In this document: positions 16,979 to 25,292 of the stretch, piece by piece | How positions within the stretch are numbered: the first letter of the stretch is position 1 | How the letters are laid out: each line of letters opens with the position of its first letter | NCBI GenBank assembly: GCA_017471085.1 | Contig: JAFUWW010000061.1 | Coordinates: 1 to 64,000 of the forward strand | DNA length: 64,000 bases | DNA from: Bacteroidales bacterium | GTDB lineage: Bacteria; Bacteroidota; Bacteroidia; Bacteroidales; UBA932 | Reading direction: 5' to 3' | Notes under the pieces: model-generated | Told to the model about the DNA's origin: nothing | The model's input: only the letters and a program-made list of their open reading frames with translations | Databases searched by the model: none | Translations under genes and position numbers: made by a program

Positions 16979-19900
16979 ATGAAAAAAATTGCTTCCCTAA
17001 TCCTTGCATTAGGATTGAGTCTGGCGGCAATGGCCCAGAACGTCACCCTCAGGGGTGTTGTGCTGGACAGCGCCAACCAGCCGATTATCGGAGCGTTTGT
17101 AGTTGAACAAGGAACCACCAACGGTACCATGACCGGCGTGGACGGCGACTTCGCCCTTACCACCCGCAGCGGTGCTGCCGTGGAAGTTTCCTGCATCGGC
17201 TATGTAACGCAGGTAATTAACAACAATGGAGCACAGAATGTGGTCGTCGTCCTTGAAGACGACGCCGAGATGCTCGAAGAAACCGTGGTCATCGGTTACG
17301 GTGTCCAGAAAAAGAGCGTGGTCACCGCTTCCATCTCTTCCGTCACGGAGGATGACCTGAAAGTGCAGTCCCAGACCCGCGTGGACAACATGCTCCAGGG
17401 TATGACTTCCGGTGTCCAGGTGACCCAGAACTCCGGTGCGCCGGGTGCCAGCTCCACCGTGGTGGTCCGCGGTATCAGCTCCATCAACCACGCCAGCCCG
17501 CTCTACATCGTGGACGGCATGCCGGCCGGCAGCATCGACTACATCAACCCGAACGACATTGAGCGTATCGACGTGCTCAAGGATGCCGCCTCCGCCGCCG
17601 TGTACGGCGCCCGTGCATCTGACGGCGTTATCCTGGTCACCACCAAGTCCGGCAAGGAAGGAAAGACCGTGGTCAACTACGATTTCTCCTATGGTATCCA
17701 GAATCCCTGGCGCAAGCCCCAGGTGCTTAACGCCACCGAGTATGCCATCATGATGAACGAAGGCATGCTCAACGCCGGCAGCGCTCCCATTTATGACGAT
17801 CCGTATTCCCTCGGAAAGGGTACCGACTGGGTAGAGGCCGTCTTCGACAAGAACGCCCCCATCGTCAAGCATGACCTGAATATTTCCGGCGGCAACAGCC
17901 GCATCAATTACAGCGTTTCCGGCGGTTACCTCTCCAACAAGGGTACCATCGGCGGCCGTTTCGACCAGTCGTACTATGACAGAATGACGCTGCGCGAGAA
18001 TGTGGGCATCACGCTGTTCGACTCCTCCGCCGACCGGAACTGGCTGAACAAACTCACTTTCAGCAACCAGATTTCCTTCGCCCATATCAAGAGCGCCGGC
18101 ATCTCCGCCAACTCTGAATATGGCTCTCCGCTGGGCTCCGCCCTGGGCATGTCCCCGCTGGATCCCATCTATGCCGATGCCGCCGAGGAAGAGCGCTACA
18201 AGTCCCTCTATCCCGCCGGTTATCCTTACATCATCCGCAACTCCGAGGGCGTGGCCTACTTCATCGCCGACGGCGGTACCTACAACGAGCAGGCCAACCC
18301 GATCGCCATGCTGGACCGTCCGCACGGATACAGCAGCACCGACAAGATTGTGGGCGGCCTGAACACCGAGCTCCAGCTCTGGGACGGCCTCAAGTTCCGC
18401 AACTCCCTCACCATGGACCTCTCCTATGTCTATGGCCACAGCTACACGGAGCAGTATTTCCTGACCTCCAAGAGCTATAGCCTGGATACGGTGACTTCCA
18501 CCACCACCTACGATGCCAAGGGCAATCCTTCCACCATCGACAAGATCAATTACGGTTCTTCCGCTTCGCAGAACATGAACCGCTATTACAGCTACCAGGT
18601 GGAAAACACCCTCATCTATGACAAGACCTTCGGCCGCCATACCTTGAACGTGGTGCTGGGCCAGTCGGCCTATATGTCTTCTTCCTCTTACCTGGGCGCT
18701 TCTTCCCGCGGCCTGATGTACCCGGACGATCCCTGGAAGATCAGCGTGGACAATACGCTGGGCAAGCAGGTCGACGGCGACCGCAACGGCTGGGGACGCT
18801 GGAATTCCATTCCTTACAGCATCCTCTCCTACTTCGGCCGTATTTCCTACAACTTTGACGAGCGTTTCCTGGCCCAGGCGACCCTCCGCCGGGATGCATC
18901 CTCCCACTTCGGTCCCAACAACAAGTGGGGTACCTTCCCGTCCTTCTCCCTGGGCTGGAACCTGAAGAACGAAGAATTCCTCAAATACAGCAACCTCGTT
19001 TCCATCGCCAAGATCCGTGCCTCCTGGGGTATCAACGGTAAGGATAACCTCGGAGACTTCCTCTATGCAGTTTATGCCAATGCCGGCAACAACTACGTCT
19101 TCGGTTCCGGCGCCAACGGAACGGAGAGCATCAATACCGGTGTGAAGGCTTCCGGCCTGTCCAACCCCAACGCAAAATGGGAACAGTCCATCCAGACCGA
19201 CCTCGGTTTGGACCTGGGCCTTTGGGGCAACAAGTTCACCGCCACGGTTGATTTCTATATCAAGGATGCTTCCGGCATGCTGATGTCCATGCAGGTTCCC
19301 ACCTATGCCGGCGACTCCGCTCCTACCGGCAACGTAGGTACCATGCGCAACACCGGTGTCGAATTCGACCTGGGCTGGAGAGACCATATCGGCGACCTTA
19401 ACTACGGATTCAAGTTCAACGCCTCCTACAACAAGAACCGGCTCACCCACCTGGCCGATGATGCCACCTATATCACCACCTCCTCCCACAAGATTGGCAC
19501 CCTGACCCGCGGCGACGTGGGCGAAGTGTTCCCTTACTTCTGGGGCTGGAAGACCGACGGTGTGTTCCAGAACTGGGACGAGGTCAACTCCTATGTCAAT
19601 GCCGAAGGAGCCCTGATCCAGCCCAATGCACAGCCGGGTGATTTCCGCTGGGTAGACGTGAACAAGGACGGCAGGATCAACGATGACGACCGTACCAAAC
19701 TGGGAAAGGGTATTCCTGACTGGACCTACGGTTTCACCTTCACGCTGGATTGGAAGGGCATCGACTTCAGCATGCTCCTGCAGGGACAGCTGGGCGCCCA
19801 GACCCTCAACGTGACCCGCCGTACGGACCTTTACTACATCAACCTCCCGAAGAGCATCCTGAACCGCTGGACGGGCGAAGGTTCCACCAACCAGTATCCC

Positions 19901-20197
19901 CGTTTCTGCTTCGATTCCGCCAATGAGAATTACCGCGTGTCCGACTACTGGATGGAAGACGCATCGTTCCTTCGCGCCCGTAACATCCAGCTGGGCTACA
20001 CGCTCCCGCAGAACCTGACCCAGAAGTTCTTCGTTTCCCGTCTGCGCCTTTATGCACAGGTGGAGAACGCCTTCACTCTCACCAAATATACCGGTTGCGA
20101 CCCGGAGGTTTCCGGCGGCTTCACCGAGGTGGGCGTAGACCGCGGTGTCTATCCCCAGAACCGTACCGTCACCTTTGGCGTCAACGTAACTTTCTAA
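16979..20197 (+). CDS. susC: SusC-type TonB-dependent outer-membrane glycan transporter
   Basis: A 1072-residue outer-membrane receptor that imports oligosaccharides under TonB drive. A signal peptide ends at AMAQ (about 20). A CarboxypepD_reg-like domain (VTLRGVVLDSANQPIIGA) follows, then the SusC hallmark LEETVVIGYGVQKK near 100, the plug domain with LYIVDGMPAGSIDYINPNDIERIDVLKDAA split over residues 178-207, and a 22-strand barrel ending in an aromatic residue (GVNVTF). It leads the operon and is followed after 12 bases by susD, its lid partner. With the downstream GH16, GH3 and GH30 enzymes, beta-glucan oligosaccharides are the likely cargo. Confidence 0.95.
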   Translation: MKKIASLILALGLSLAAMAQNVTLRGVVLDSANQPIIGAFVVEQGTTNGTMTGVDGDFALTTRSGAAVEVSCIGYVTQVINNNGAQNVVVVLEDDAEMLEETVVIGYGVQKKSVVTASISSVTEDDLKVQSQTRVDNMLQGMTSGVQVTQNSGAPGASSTVVVRGISSINHASPLYIVDGMPAGSIDYINPNDIERIDVLKDAASAAVYGARASDGVILVTTKSGKEGKTVVNYDFSYGIQNPWRKPQVLNATEYAIMMNEGMLNAGSAPIYDDPYSLGKGTDWVEAVFDKNAPIVKHDLNISGGNSRINYSVSGGYLSNKGTIGGRFDQSYYDRMTLRENVGITLFDSSADRNWLNKLTFSNQISFAHIKSAGISANSEYGSPLGSALGMSPLDPIYADAAEEERYKSLYPAGYPYIIRNSEGVAYFIADGGTYNEQANPIAMLDRPHGYSSTDKIVGGLNTELQLWDGLKFRNSLTMDLSYVYGHSYTEQYFLTSKSYSLDTVTSTTTYDAKGNPSTIDKINYGSSASQNMNRYYSYQVENTLIYDKTFGRHTLNVVLGQSAYMSSSSYLGASSRGLMYPDDPWKISVDNTLGKQVDGDRNGWGRWNSIPYSILSYFGRISYNFDERFLAQATLRRDASSHFGPNNKWGTFPSFSLGWNLKNEEFLKYSNLVSIAKIRASWGINGKDNLGDFLYAVYANAGNNYVFGSGANGTESINTGVKASGLSNPNAKWEQSIQTDLGLDLGLWGNKFTATVDFYIKDASGMLMSMQVPTYAGDSAPTGNVGTMRNTGVEFDLGWRDHIGDLNYGFKFNASYNKNRLTHLADDATYITTSSHKIGTLTRGDVGEVFPYFWGWKTDGVFQNWDEVNSYVNAEGALIQPNAQPGDFRWVDVNKDGRINDDDRTKLGKGIPDWTYGFTFTLDWKGIDFSMLLQGQLGAQTLNVTRRTDLYYINLPKSILNRWTGEGSTNQYPRFCFDSANENYRVSDYWMEDASFLRARNIQLGYTLPQNLTQKFFVSRLRLYAQVENAFTLTKYTGCDPEVSGGFTEVGVDRGVYPQNRTVTFGVNVTF

Positions 20198-20209
20198 CAG
20201 ACTACGGAT

Positions 20210-21715
20210 ATGAAAAAGATAATTATCGCTCTCACTGCCCTTGCCGTTCTCGCTACTGGCTGCTCCAAGGATTTCATCAATCCCCGGCACAACAGTTCCG
20301 AACCGCTTGACGAGTATTTCAATACGCCGGAGCGTCTTTTCCAGTGCCTGGTGGCCGCTTACGACCCGCTGGAGTGGTACGATTACGCATTCGGCCAGTA
20401 CGACAACCTGCACCTCATCTTTGACGTGATGGGCGACGATGTGTACGCCGGCGGTTCCAACGAAGGCGACCAGCCCCTCATCGTGAAGACTCACTATTAC
20501 ACGGCCACCCCGACCGATGTCTGCAACCAGTTCTGGACGGTCAACTACTCCGGTATCAACCGTGCCGCCACCCTCATCAAGTACATTGACGGGGCCGAAG
20601 GCGTAGACGAGACCACCAAGAAACTCTATGTGGCAGAAGCCAAAGTGCTGATGGCCTACTACTACAACATGCTTTGGAAACTCTGGGGCAACGTCCCTTA
20701 CTGGGAGGAACTCCTTGAGGCCCCTTATTTTGCCGAGCAGCTGGGCCACGACCAGGTCTACGAGAATTTCATCAAGCTCATCGAGGACGCCATCGCCCTT
20801 AATGTGCTTCCCATGAAGGCTTCCGGCGGCAACGAAGGCCGGGTGACCAAAGCCATGGCCTATATGCTTTACACCGAGGCCGTGATGTACCAGAACGACC
20901 AGTCCCGCTACCAGACCGCGCTGAACTATATGAAGGAAATCATCTCCTCCGGCCAGTATTCCCTGGTATCCGACTTTGCCGGCATGTGGGAAGAGAGCGG
21001 CGAATGGTGCTCCGAATCCATCTGGGAAATCAATTACACCTCGGAAGGCAGTGTCCGTGACTGGGGCAGCTCCATCGCCACCGGCGGTCAGGTGAACTCC
21101 ATCCTCACCGGCATCCCTGCCACCAAGAACGTTCCCGACTACCACGAAGGCTGGGGCTTCGGCACCATCGCCAAGACCGCCTATGACATGTATGACGATG
21201 ACGATATCCGCAAGGACGGCGGCATCCTGAATTTCGCCAAGTATGCCGAGTCTCACCCGGGCGCCGAGTACACGCCCCGCTGGCAGGACACCGGCTATTG
21301 GAACAGGAAGTACATCGCCCGTGAAGGCGGCAACCATGGTTACATCGCCTCCGACAACCTGGGCTACGGCAACAACGAGCGCATCTACCGCTATGCCGAG
21401 ACCCTGCTGAACGCCGCCGAACTTTCCGTCCTCCTGGGACAGGATGGTTCCAGCTACCTCAAGCAGGTGCGCGACCGCGCCAACTGCCACGACACCGGTG
21501 TTTCCCGTGAGGACATCATCCAGGAGCGCCACAAGGAATTCGTGGGTGAAGGCAAGCGTTACTGGGATCTGGTCCGCAGCGGCCTGGCCGCCTCTGTCCT
21601 GAAGGCTGCCAACCATGAGTGGCGCCAGAACGACTGGACCGAGAACAAGAAATACTGGCCCATCCCGCAGGGTGAGATTGACAAGGATCCGGCCCTCGTG
21701 CAGAACAACTATTAA
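20210..21715 (+). CDS. susD: SusD/RagB-type surface glycan-binding lipoprotein
   Basis: A 501-residue lipoprotein with lipobox ATGC at residue 18, forming the lid of the SusC transporter. It shows the SusD family order: FNTPERLFQCLVAAYD near 40, the TPR-like region AKVLMAYYYNMLWKLWGNVPYWEE near 145, the segment YRYAETLLNAAEL near 395, and the closing IIQERHKEFVGEGKRYWDLVRSG and YWPIPQGEIDKDP. The length is typical. It lies directly between susC and a further surface glycan-binding protein. Confidence 0.95.
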   Translation: MKKIIIALTALAVLATGCSKDFINPRHNSSEPLDEYFNTPERLFQCLVAAYDPLEWYDYAFGQYDNLHLIFDVMGDDVYAGGSNEGDQPLIVKTHYYTATPTDVCNQFWTVNYSGINRAATLIKYIDGAEGVDETTKKLYVAEAKVLMAYYYNMLWKLWGNVPYWEELLEAPYFAEQLGHDQVYENFIKLIEDAIALNVLPMKASGGNEGRVTKAMAYMLYTEAVMYQNDQSRYQTALNYMKEIISSGQYSLVSDFAGMWEESGEWCSESIWEINYTSEGSVRDWGSSIATGGQVNSILTGIPATKNVPDYHEGWGFGTIAKTAYDMYDDDDIRKDGGILNFAKYAESHPGAEYTPRWQDTGYWNRKYIAREGGNHGYIASDNLGYGNNERIYRYAETLLNAAELSVLLGQDGSSYLKQVRDRANCHDTGVSREDIIQERHKEFVGEGKRYWDLVRSGLAASVLKAANHEWRQNDWTENKKYWPIPQGEIDKDPALVQNNY

Positions 21716-21727
21716 TACCAGGCAATC

Positions 21728-24169
21728 ATGAAAACAATCTGGCAATATATCGCAATTGCGGCGCTGGCTGTTTCCGCTGCCGCTTGTACCCCCGAATATC
21801 CCGAACCCAAAGCCAGCGGTCTGCCGCAGGCCTCGGACCTGGATGTCAACATCACCGTAGACCAGACCACCAACTATGTCACTTTCGTGATGAACAACAA
21901 GGGTGTGGTCCCCGTGTGGATTTTCGGTGACCAGAAAATCGACGGGAAGACTTCCAAGAAGTATTCCTATACCGACAACAACGTCCGGCTGCGTTTCCGC
22001 GACGCCGGCGAGTACACCGTGGAGGTGAAGGCCTACAATGCCAACGGTATCTCCACCGGCTCTCTGGTGAAGACTTTTAATCTGGAGAACACCTACCGCG
22101 ACCCGTTCGATCCCAGTCCCTACATCAACGCTATCTCCGGCGGCTCCTCCCAGGATTGGGTATGGAACAACACGGAGGACGGCCACTTCGGCTGCGGCCC
22201 CATGGGGAATCCGCTCGGCTGGTGGTCCTGCGGCGCCAACGGCAAGGCCGGCTTCCTGTATGACGATGTCATGACCTTCAGCGCCGACGGCAGCTACACC
22301 TTCACTTCCGAAGACGGCATGGCTTATGCCAACACCGGCTCCGAGTACATGAGCGAATACAACACCGGTGAAGACTACCTGTTCCCGGCCGAGACCAAGA
22401 CCACCAAGTACACCTTCGAGAACAGCTGGAACGATGCCGGCATCGAGGAAATCTACCTGGTGCTCCAGAGCGGCAGCATCCTTTCCTATGTGCCCCACAA
22501 GAGCGCCGTGGAAGAGCCCCGTTTCCAGGTGCTGGAAACCAAGACTGCCAACATGAAGAAGAAACTCCAGCTCATGTCCACCGTATACACGCCCAACAAC
22601 ACCGACGGTATTTCCTGGTACTACGAATTTGTTCCCAAGGGTTCCGTGGTGGGTGCCGCCGACCCGCTCTACGGCTACGAGAGCAAGATCTGGGTGCTGG
22701 ACAGCGACAAGCAGGGCTACATGGGCTGCGGTCCCGACGCGGGCAATCCTACCGGCTGGTGGAATGCCGCTCCGCACGACAAGGACGCCTTCTCCCTGAA
22801 TGATGACGAGATCACCTTCTTCGCCAACGGCAAGTATGTCTACGATCCGGGCGAGAACGGAATGACCTACTGCAACTGGGAATCCGGCTGGAACCCTGAC
22901 GGTTACTATTCCGGCGACGGCAGCACCGACTACGATGCTCCGGCCGAGCGCCAGGAATCTACCTATACGTTAGGCTCCGATGCCAATGGAGACTATATCG
23001 AACTCCCTGCAGGAATCCTCTTCACCTATGTCCCCAGGCCGGAAGTGCTCACGCAGCCGACCAAGCTGTATATCAAGGAGAACACGGCCGAAAAGCTGGT
23101 CCTGGTACCTTACTTCGAGGGTATCATCGCCTGGCAGCTGATCTTCAAGCCCAAGGACGGTCAGGACTTCGGCCCGGTGGAACCGGAAGTTCCCGAAGAG
23201 ACGACTCCGCTGGATCCTACCTTCTATGATGTCAACGGCGAAGGCAACCTCTGGAAGGGCGCCTCGCTGGATACCGAAATGTGGTATTCTCCCGGCGACT
23301 GGAGCGGCGGCCTCACCCCTGACTTCGAAATCACTGCCGGCAACGGCATCACCGTCACCATTCCGGACGGCGTGGGCGGCAGCGAGTGGATGGGTCAGAC
23401 CAAGCTCAAGAGCCACATCGCCTCTTCCGCCGACAAGGAGTACGACTTCAGCGTCACACTCCTGGCCGATGAAGACATGACCGTGACCATCAAGCTCACC
23501 AACGACCCCGAGGAAGACAACGACATCCATTCCTTCTTCTATGACGGAAGCGTGCAGCTGACTGCCGGTGAGCCGTTTACCTATCGCAGGCACAACCTCA
23601 CCCAGAGCGTGTCCGGCGACAACGTGATGCTCATCTTCGACTTCGGCCGCAGCCCGGTGGGTTCCACCATCCAGGCTACCGACATCTTGTTCCAGGAGCA
23701 CAGGGACGGCAATCTCTGGGCAGGCGCCACCATCGTTCCCGACCTGTGGTATTCTCCCGGCGACTGGAGCGGCGGCCTCACGCCCGAATACACCATCAAT
23801 GCCGACAACGGCATCACCGTCACCATTCCGGACGGCGTGGGCGGCGGCGAGTGGATGGGCCAGACCAAGCTCAAGAGCGGCATTGTCACGTCCAACGAAA
23901 AGACCTATGCCTTCAGCGTGAAGCTTACGGCCGACGAGGACATGACCGTGACCATCAAGCTCACCAACGATCCGGAAGGCGACGGGGATCCCTATGCCTT
24001 CTTCTATGACGGCGGTGTCCAGCTGAGTGCCGGTGAGACCCTCCTCTATGTGAAGCATGGCCTTACCCAGAAAGAGTCCGGTGACAATGTGATGCTCATC
24101 TTCGACTTCGGCCGCAGCCCGGTGGGATCCACCATCACGGCATCCGACATCATCTTCATCGAGGAGTAG
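21728..24169 (+). CDS. Modular surface glycan-binding lipoprotein (SGBP) with duplicated domains
   Basis: An 813-residue lipoprotein (lipobox SAAAC near 19) in the SusE/SGBP position. After an N-terminal PKD-like beta domain (VTFVMNNKGVVPVWIF) come two related modules, near residues 155 and 335, sharing GCGP...NP.GWW and an NGKY/DGSY.. beta pattern. Then follow two near-identical C-terminal modules of about 150 residues, each with NLWxGA, MWYSPGDWSGGLTP or LWYSPGDWSGGLTP, TVTIPDGVGG.EWMGQTKLKS and NVMLIFDFGRSPVGST. The repeats look like carbohydrate-binding jelly-roll modules. Nothing resembles a catalytic site. It is expected to hold beta-glucan at the cell surface. Confidence 0.85.
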   Translation: MKTIWQYIAIAALAVSAAACTPEYPEPKASGLPQASDLDVNITVDQTTNYVTFVMNNKGVVPVWIFGDQKIDGKTSKKYSYTDNNVRLRFRDAGEYTVEVKAYNANGISTGSLVKTFNLENTYRDPFDPSPYINAISGGSSQDWVWNNTEDGHFGCGPMGNPLGWWSCGANGKAGFLYDDVMTFSADGSYTFTSEDGMAYANTGSEYMSEYNTGEDYLFPAETKTTKYTFENSWNDAGIEEIYLVLQSGSILSYVPHKSAVEEPRFQVLETKTANMKKKLQLMSTVYTPNNTDGISWYYEFVPKGSVVGAADPLYGYESKIWVLDSDKQGYMGCGPDAGNPTGWWNAAPHDKDAFSLNDDEITFFANGKYVYDPGENGMTYCNWESGWNPDGYYSGDGSTDYDAPAERQESTYTLGSDANGDYIELPAGILFTYVPRPEVLTQPTKLYIKENTAEKLVLVPYFEGIIAWQLIFKPKDGQDFGPVEPEVPEETTPLDPTFYDVNGEGNLWKGASLDTEMWYSPGDWSGGLTPDFEITAGNGITVTIPDGVGGSEWMGQTKLKSHIASSADKEYDFSVTLLADEDMTVTIKLTNDPEEDNDIHSFFYDGSVQLTAGEPFTYRRHNLTQSVSGDNVMLIFDFGRSPVGSTIQATDILFQEHRDGNLWAGATIVPDLWYSPGDWSGGLTPEYTINADNGITVTIPDGVGGGEWMGQTKLKSGIVTSNEKTYAFSVKLTADEDMTVTIKLTNDPEGDGDPYAFFYDGGVQLSAGETLLYVKHGLTQKESGDNVMLIFDFGRSPVGSTITASDIIFIEE
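23242..24163 (+). repeat. Tandem duplication of the C-terminal SGBP module
   Basis: Two direct repeats of about 460 bases (roughly 23242-23700 and 23702-24163) inside the SGBP gene. They share long identical stretches at the DNA level, which points to fairly recent duplication or ongoing gene conversion. Confidence 0.8.
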
Positions 24170-24170
24170 A

Positions 24171-25286
24171 ATGAAGTATCTGTTGAACAAAGGGTTGCTG
24201 CTGCTTTTTGCAGCAACCCTTTTTACATCAAGCTGTGGCGGGAAGACCATCGAACAGCCCGCGGAAAAGGCATCGCTGACGGTATCTTCCGAATCTCTCC
24301 AGGTTTCCTGGGAGGCGCAGACGAAAGACCTTACAGTTACGTCCAATTGCGACTGGGGCGTATCGGCCGATGACAAAACCTGGTGCTCCGTATCGCCCTC
24401 GGGCGGGGTCAAGGGCACGTCTACGGTAAAGTTGAAGCTGGACGCCAACCGGACCGGCAAGGAGCGGGAGAACACGGTGACTTTCCGGTTCGGCTCCGAC
24501 ACGAAGACCGTGTCCCTGAAACAGGGCCTGAACGAGGAAGATCTTCCCAAGCCAGCCCCCGAGATGGAAATCCCGGAAGGCTATGAACTGGCCTGGAACG
24601 AGGAGTTTGAGACGGACGGCAAGCCTTCCACGGCCGACTGGTGGTATGAAACCGGCGGTGGCGGCTGGGGCAACAACGAAGAGCAGGTGTACGTGGCCGG
24701 CTCCAAGGACGGAGAGGACCTGGCGTTCATCTCCGACGGCTCCCTGAAAATCCAGGCCCGCAAGATCGGCGGTACGGTGTATTCCATCCGCATGAACACC
24801 AAGCGCTACTGGAAGTACGGCTGGTTCGAAGCCCGCATCAAGGTATCGGACGTGCCCGGCAGCTGGCCTGCTTTCTGGATGATGCCGCAGAACTACAATA
24901 CCTGGCCCGGAGACGGCGAAATCGACATCATGGAGTACGCCATCTCCACCCAGGGTAAGAACAAGTCTTCTTCCAGCATCCATTGCAATGCGTTCAACTG
25001 GCCGAATGGTACGCAGAAAACCCACGTCCAGACCGTCGCCAATGCAGCCACGGAGTATCATGTGTATGCCTTGGAATGGACTTCCGAGTTTATGAAATTC
25101 TATATCGACGGCAAACTGCACCTGACCTTCCAGAACGACGGGAAGGGCTATGACCACTGGCCGTTCGATGCCCCTTTCTACCTCAAGTTCAACATGGCCT
25201 GGGGCGGAAACATGGGTGGAAAAACCGATGTGAATGGACTCCCCGCCACGTATGAGGTGGACTATGTCCGCGTTTTCCAGAAGTAA
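24171..25286 (+). CDS. GH16 endo-beta-glucanase lipoprotein with BACON domain
   Basis: A 371-residue lipoprotein (lipobox SSC near 22). Residues about 30-120 form a BACON domain (ESLQVSWEAQTKDLTV..NCDWGVS), which often binds carbohydrate or spaces the enzyme from the surface. From about 135 is a GH16 domain with the catalytic ExDxxE motif in GDGEIDIMEYA near residue 250 and the family landmarks WNNEEQVY-like WGNNEEQVY, RYGWFEARI-like KYGWFEARIK and WPAFWM. This form with the extra residue in the motif is typical of laminarinase/lichenase. The start follows the SGBP stop by one base. A terminator-like hairpin lies within its signal-peptide codons. Confidence 0.92.
   Translation: MKYLLNKGLLLLFAATLFTSSCGGKTIEQPAEKASLTVSSESLQVSWEAQTKDLTVTSNCDWGVSADDKTWCSVSPSGGVKGTSTVKLKLDANRTGKERENTVTFRFGSDTKTVSLKQGLNEEDLPKPAPEMEIPEGYELAWNEEFETDGKPSTADWWYETGGGGWGNNEEQVYVAGSKDGEDLAFISDGSLKIQARKIGGTVYSIRMNTKRYWKYGWFEARIKVSDVPGSWPAFWMMPQNYNTWPGDGEIDIMEYAISTQGKNKSSSSIHCNAFNWPNGTQKTHVQTVANAATEYHVYALEWTSEFMKFYIDGKLHLTFQNDGKGYDHWPFDAPFYLKFNMAWGGNMGGKTDVNGLPATYEVDYVRVFQK
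24189..24224 (+). terminator. Terminator-like hairpin inside the GH16 signal-peptide codons
   Basis: A perfect 13-base stem AAAGGGTTGCTGC (24189-24201) against GCAGCAACCCTTT (24210-24222) with an eight-base loop. The right arm runs into a five-T tract (24220-24224). It has the form of an intrinsic terminator but lies in codons 7-18 of the enzyme gene, between the binding-protein genes and the enzyme genes. Confidence 0.65.
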
Positions 25287-25292
25287 TTGAAA

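Noticed and set aside
17009..22777. A 1922-codon open frame on the minus strand opposite the susC, susD and SGBP genes
   Set aside because: It is a shadow of highly codon-biased genes: low-complexity Val/Gly/His composition, no promoter, no domains, while all three plus-strand genes have clear family motifs.
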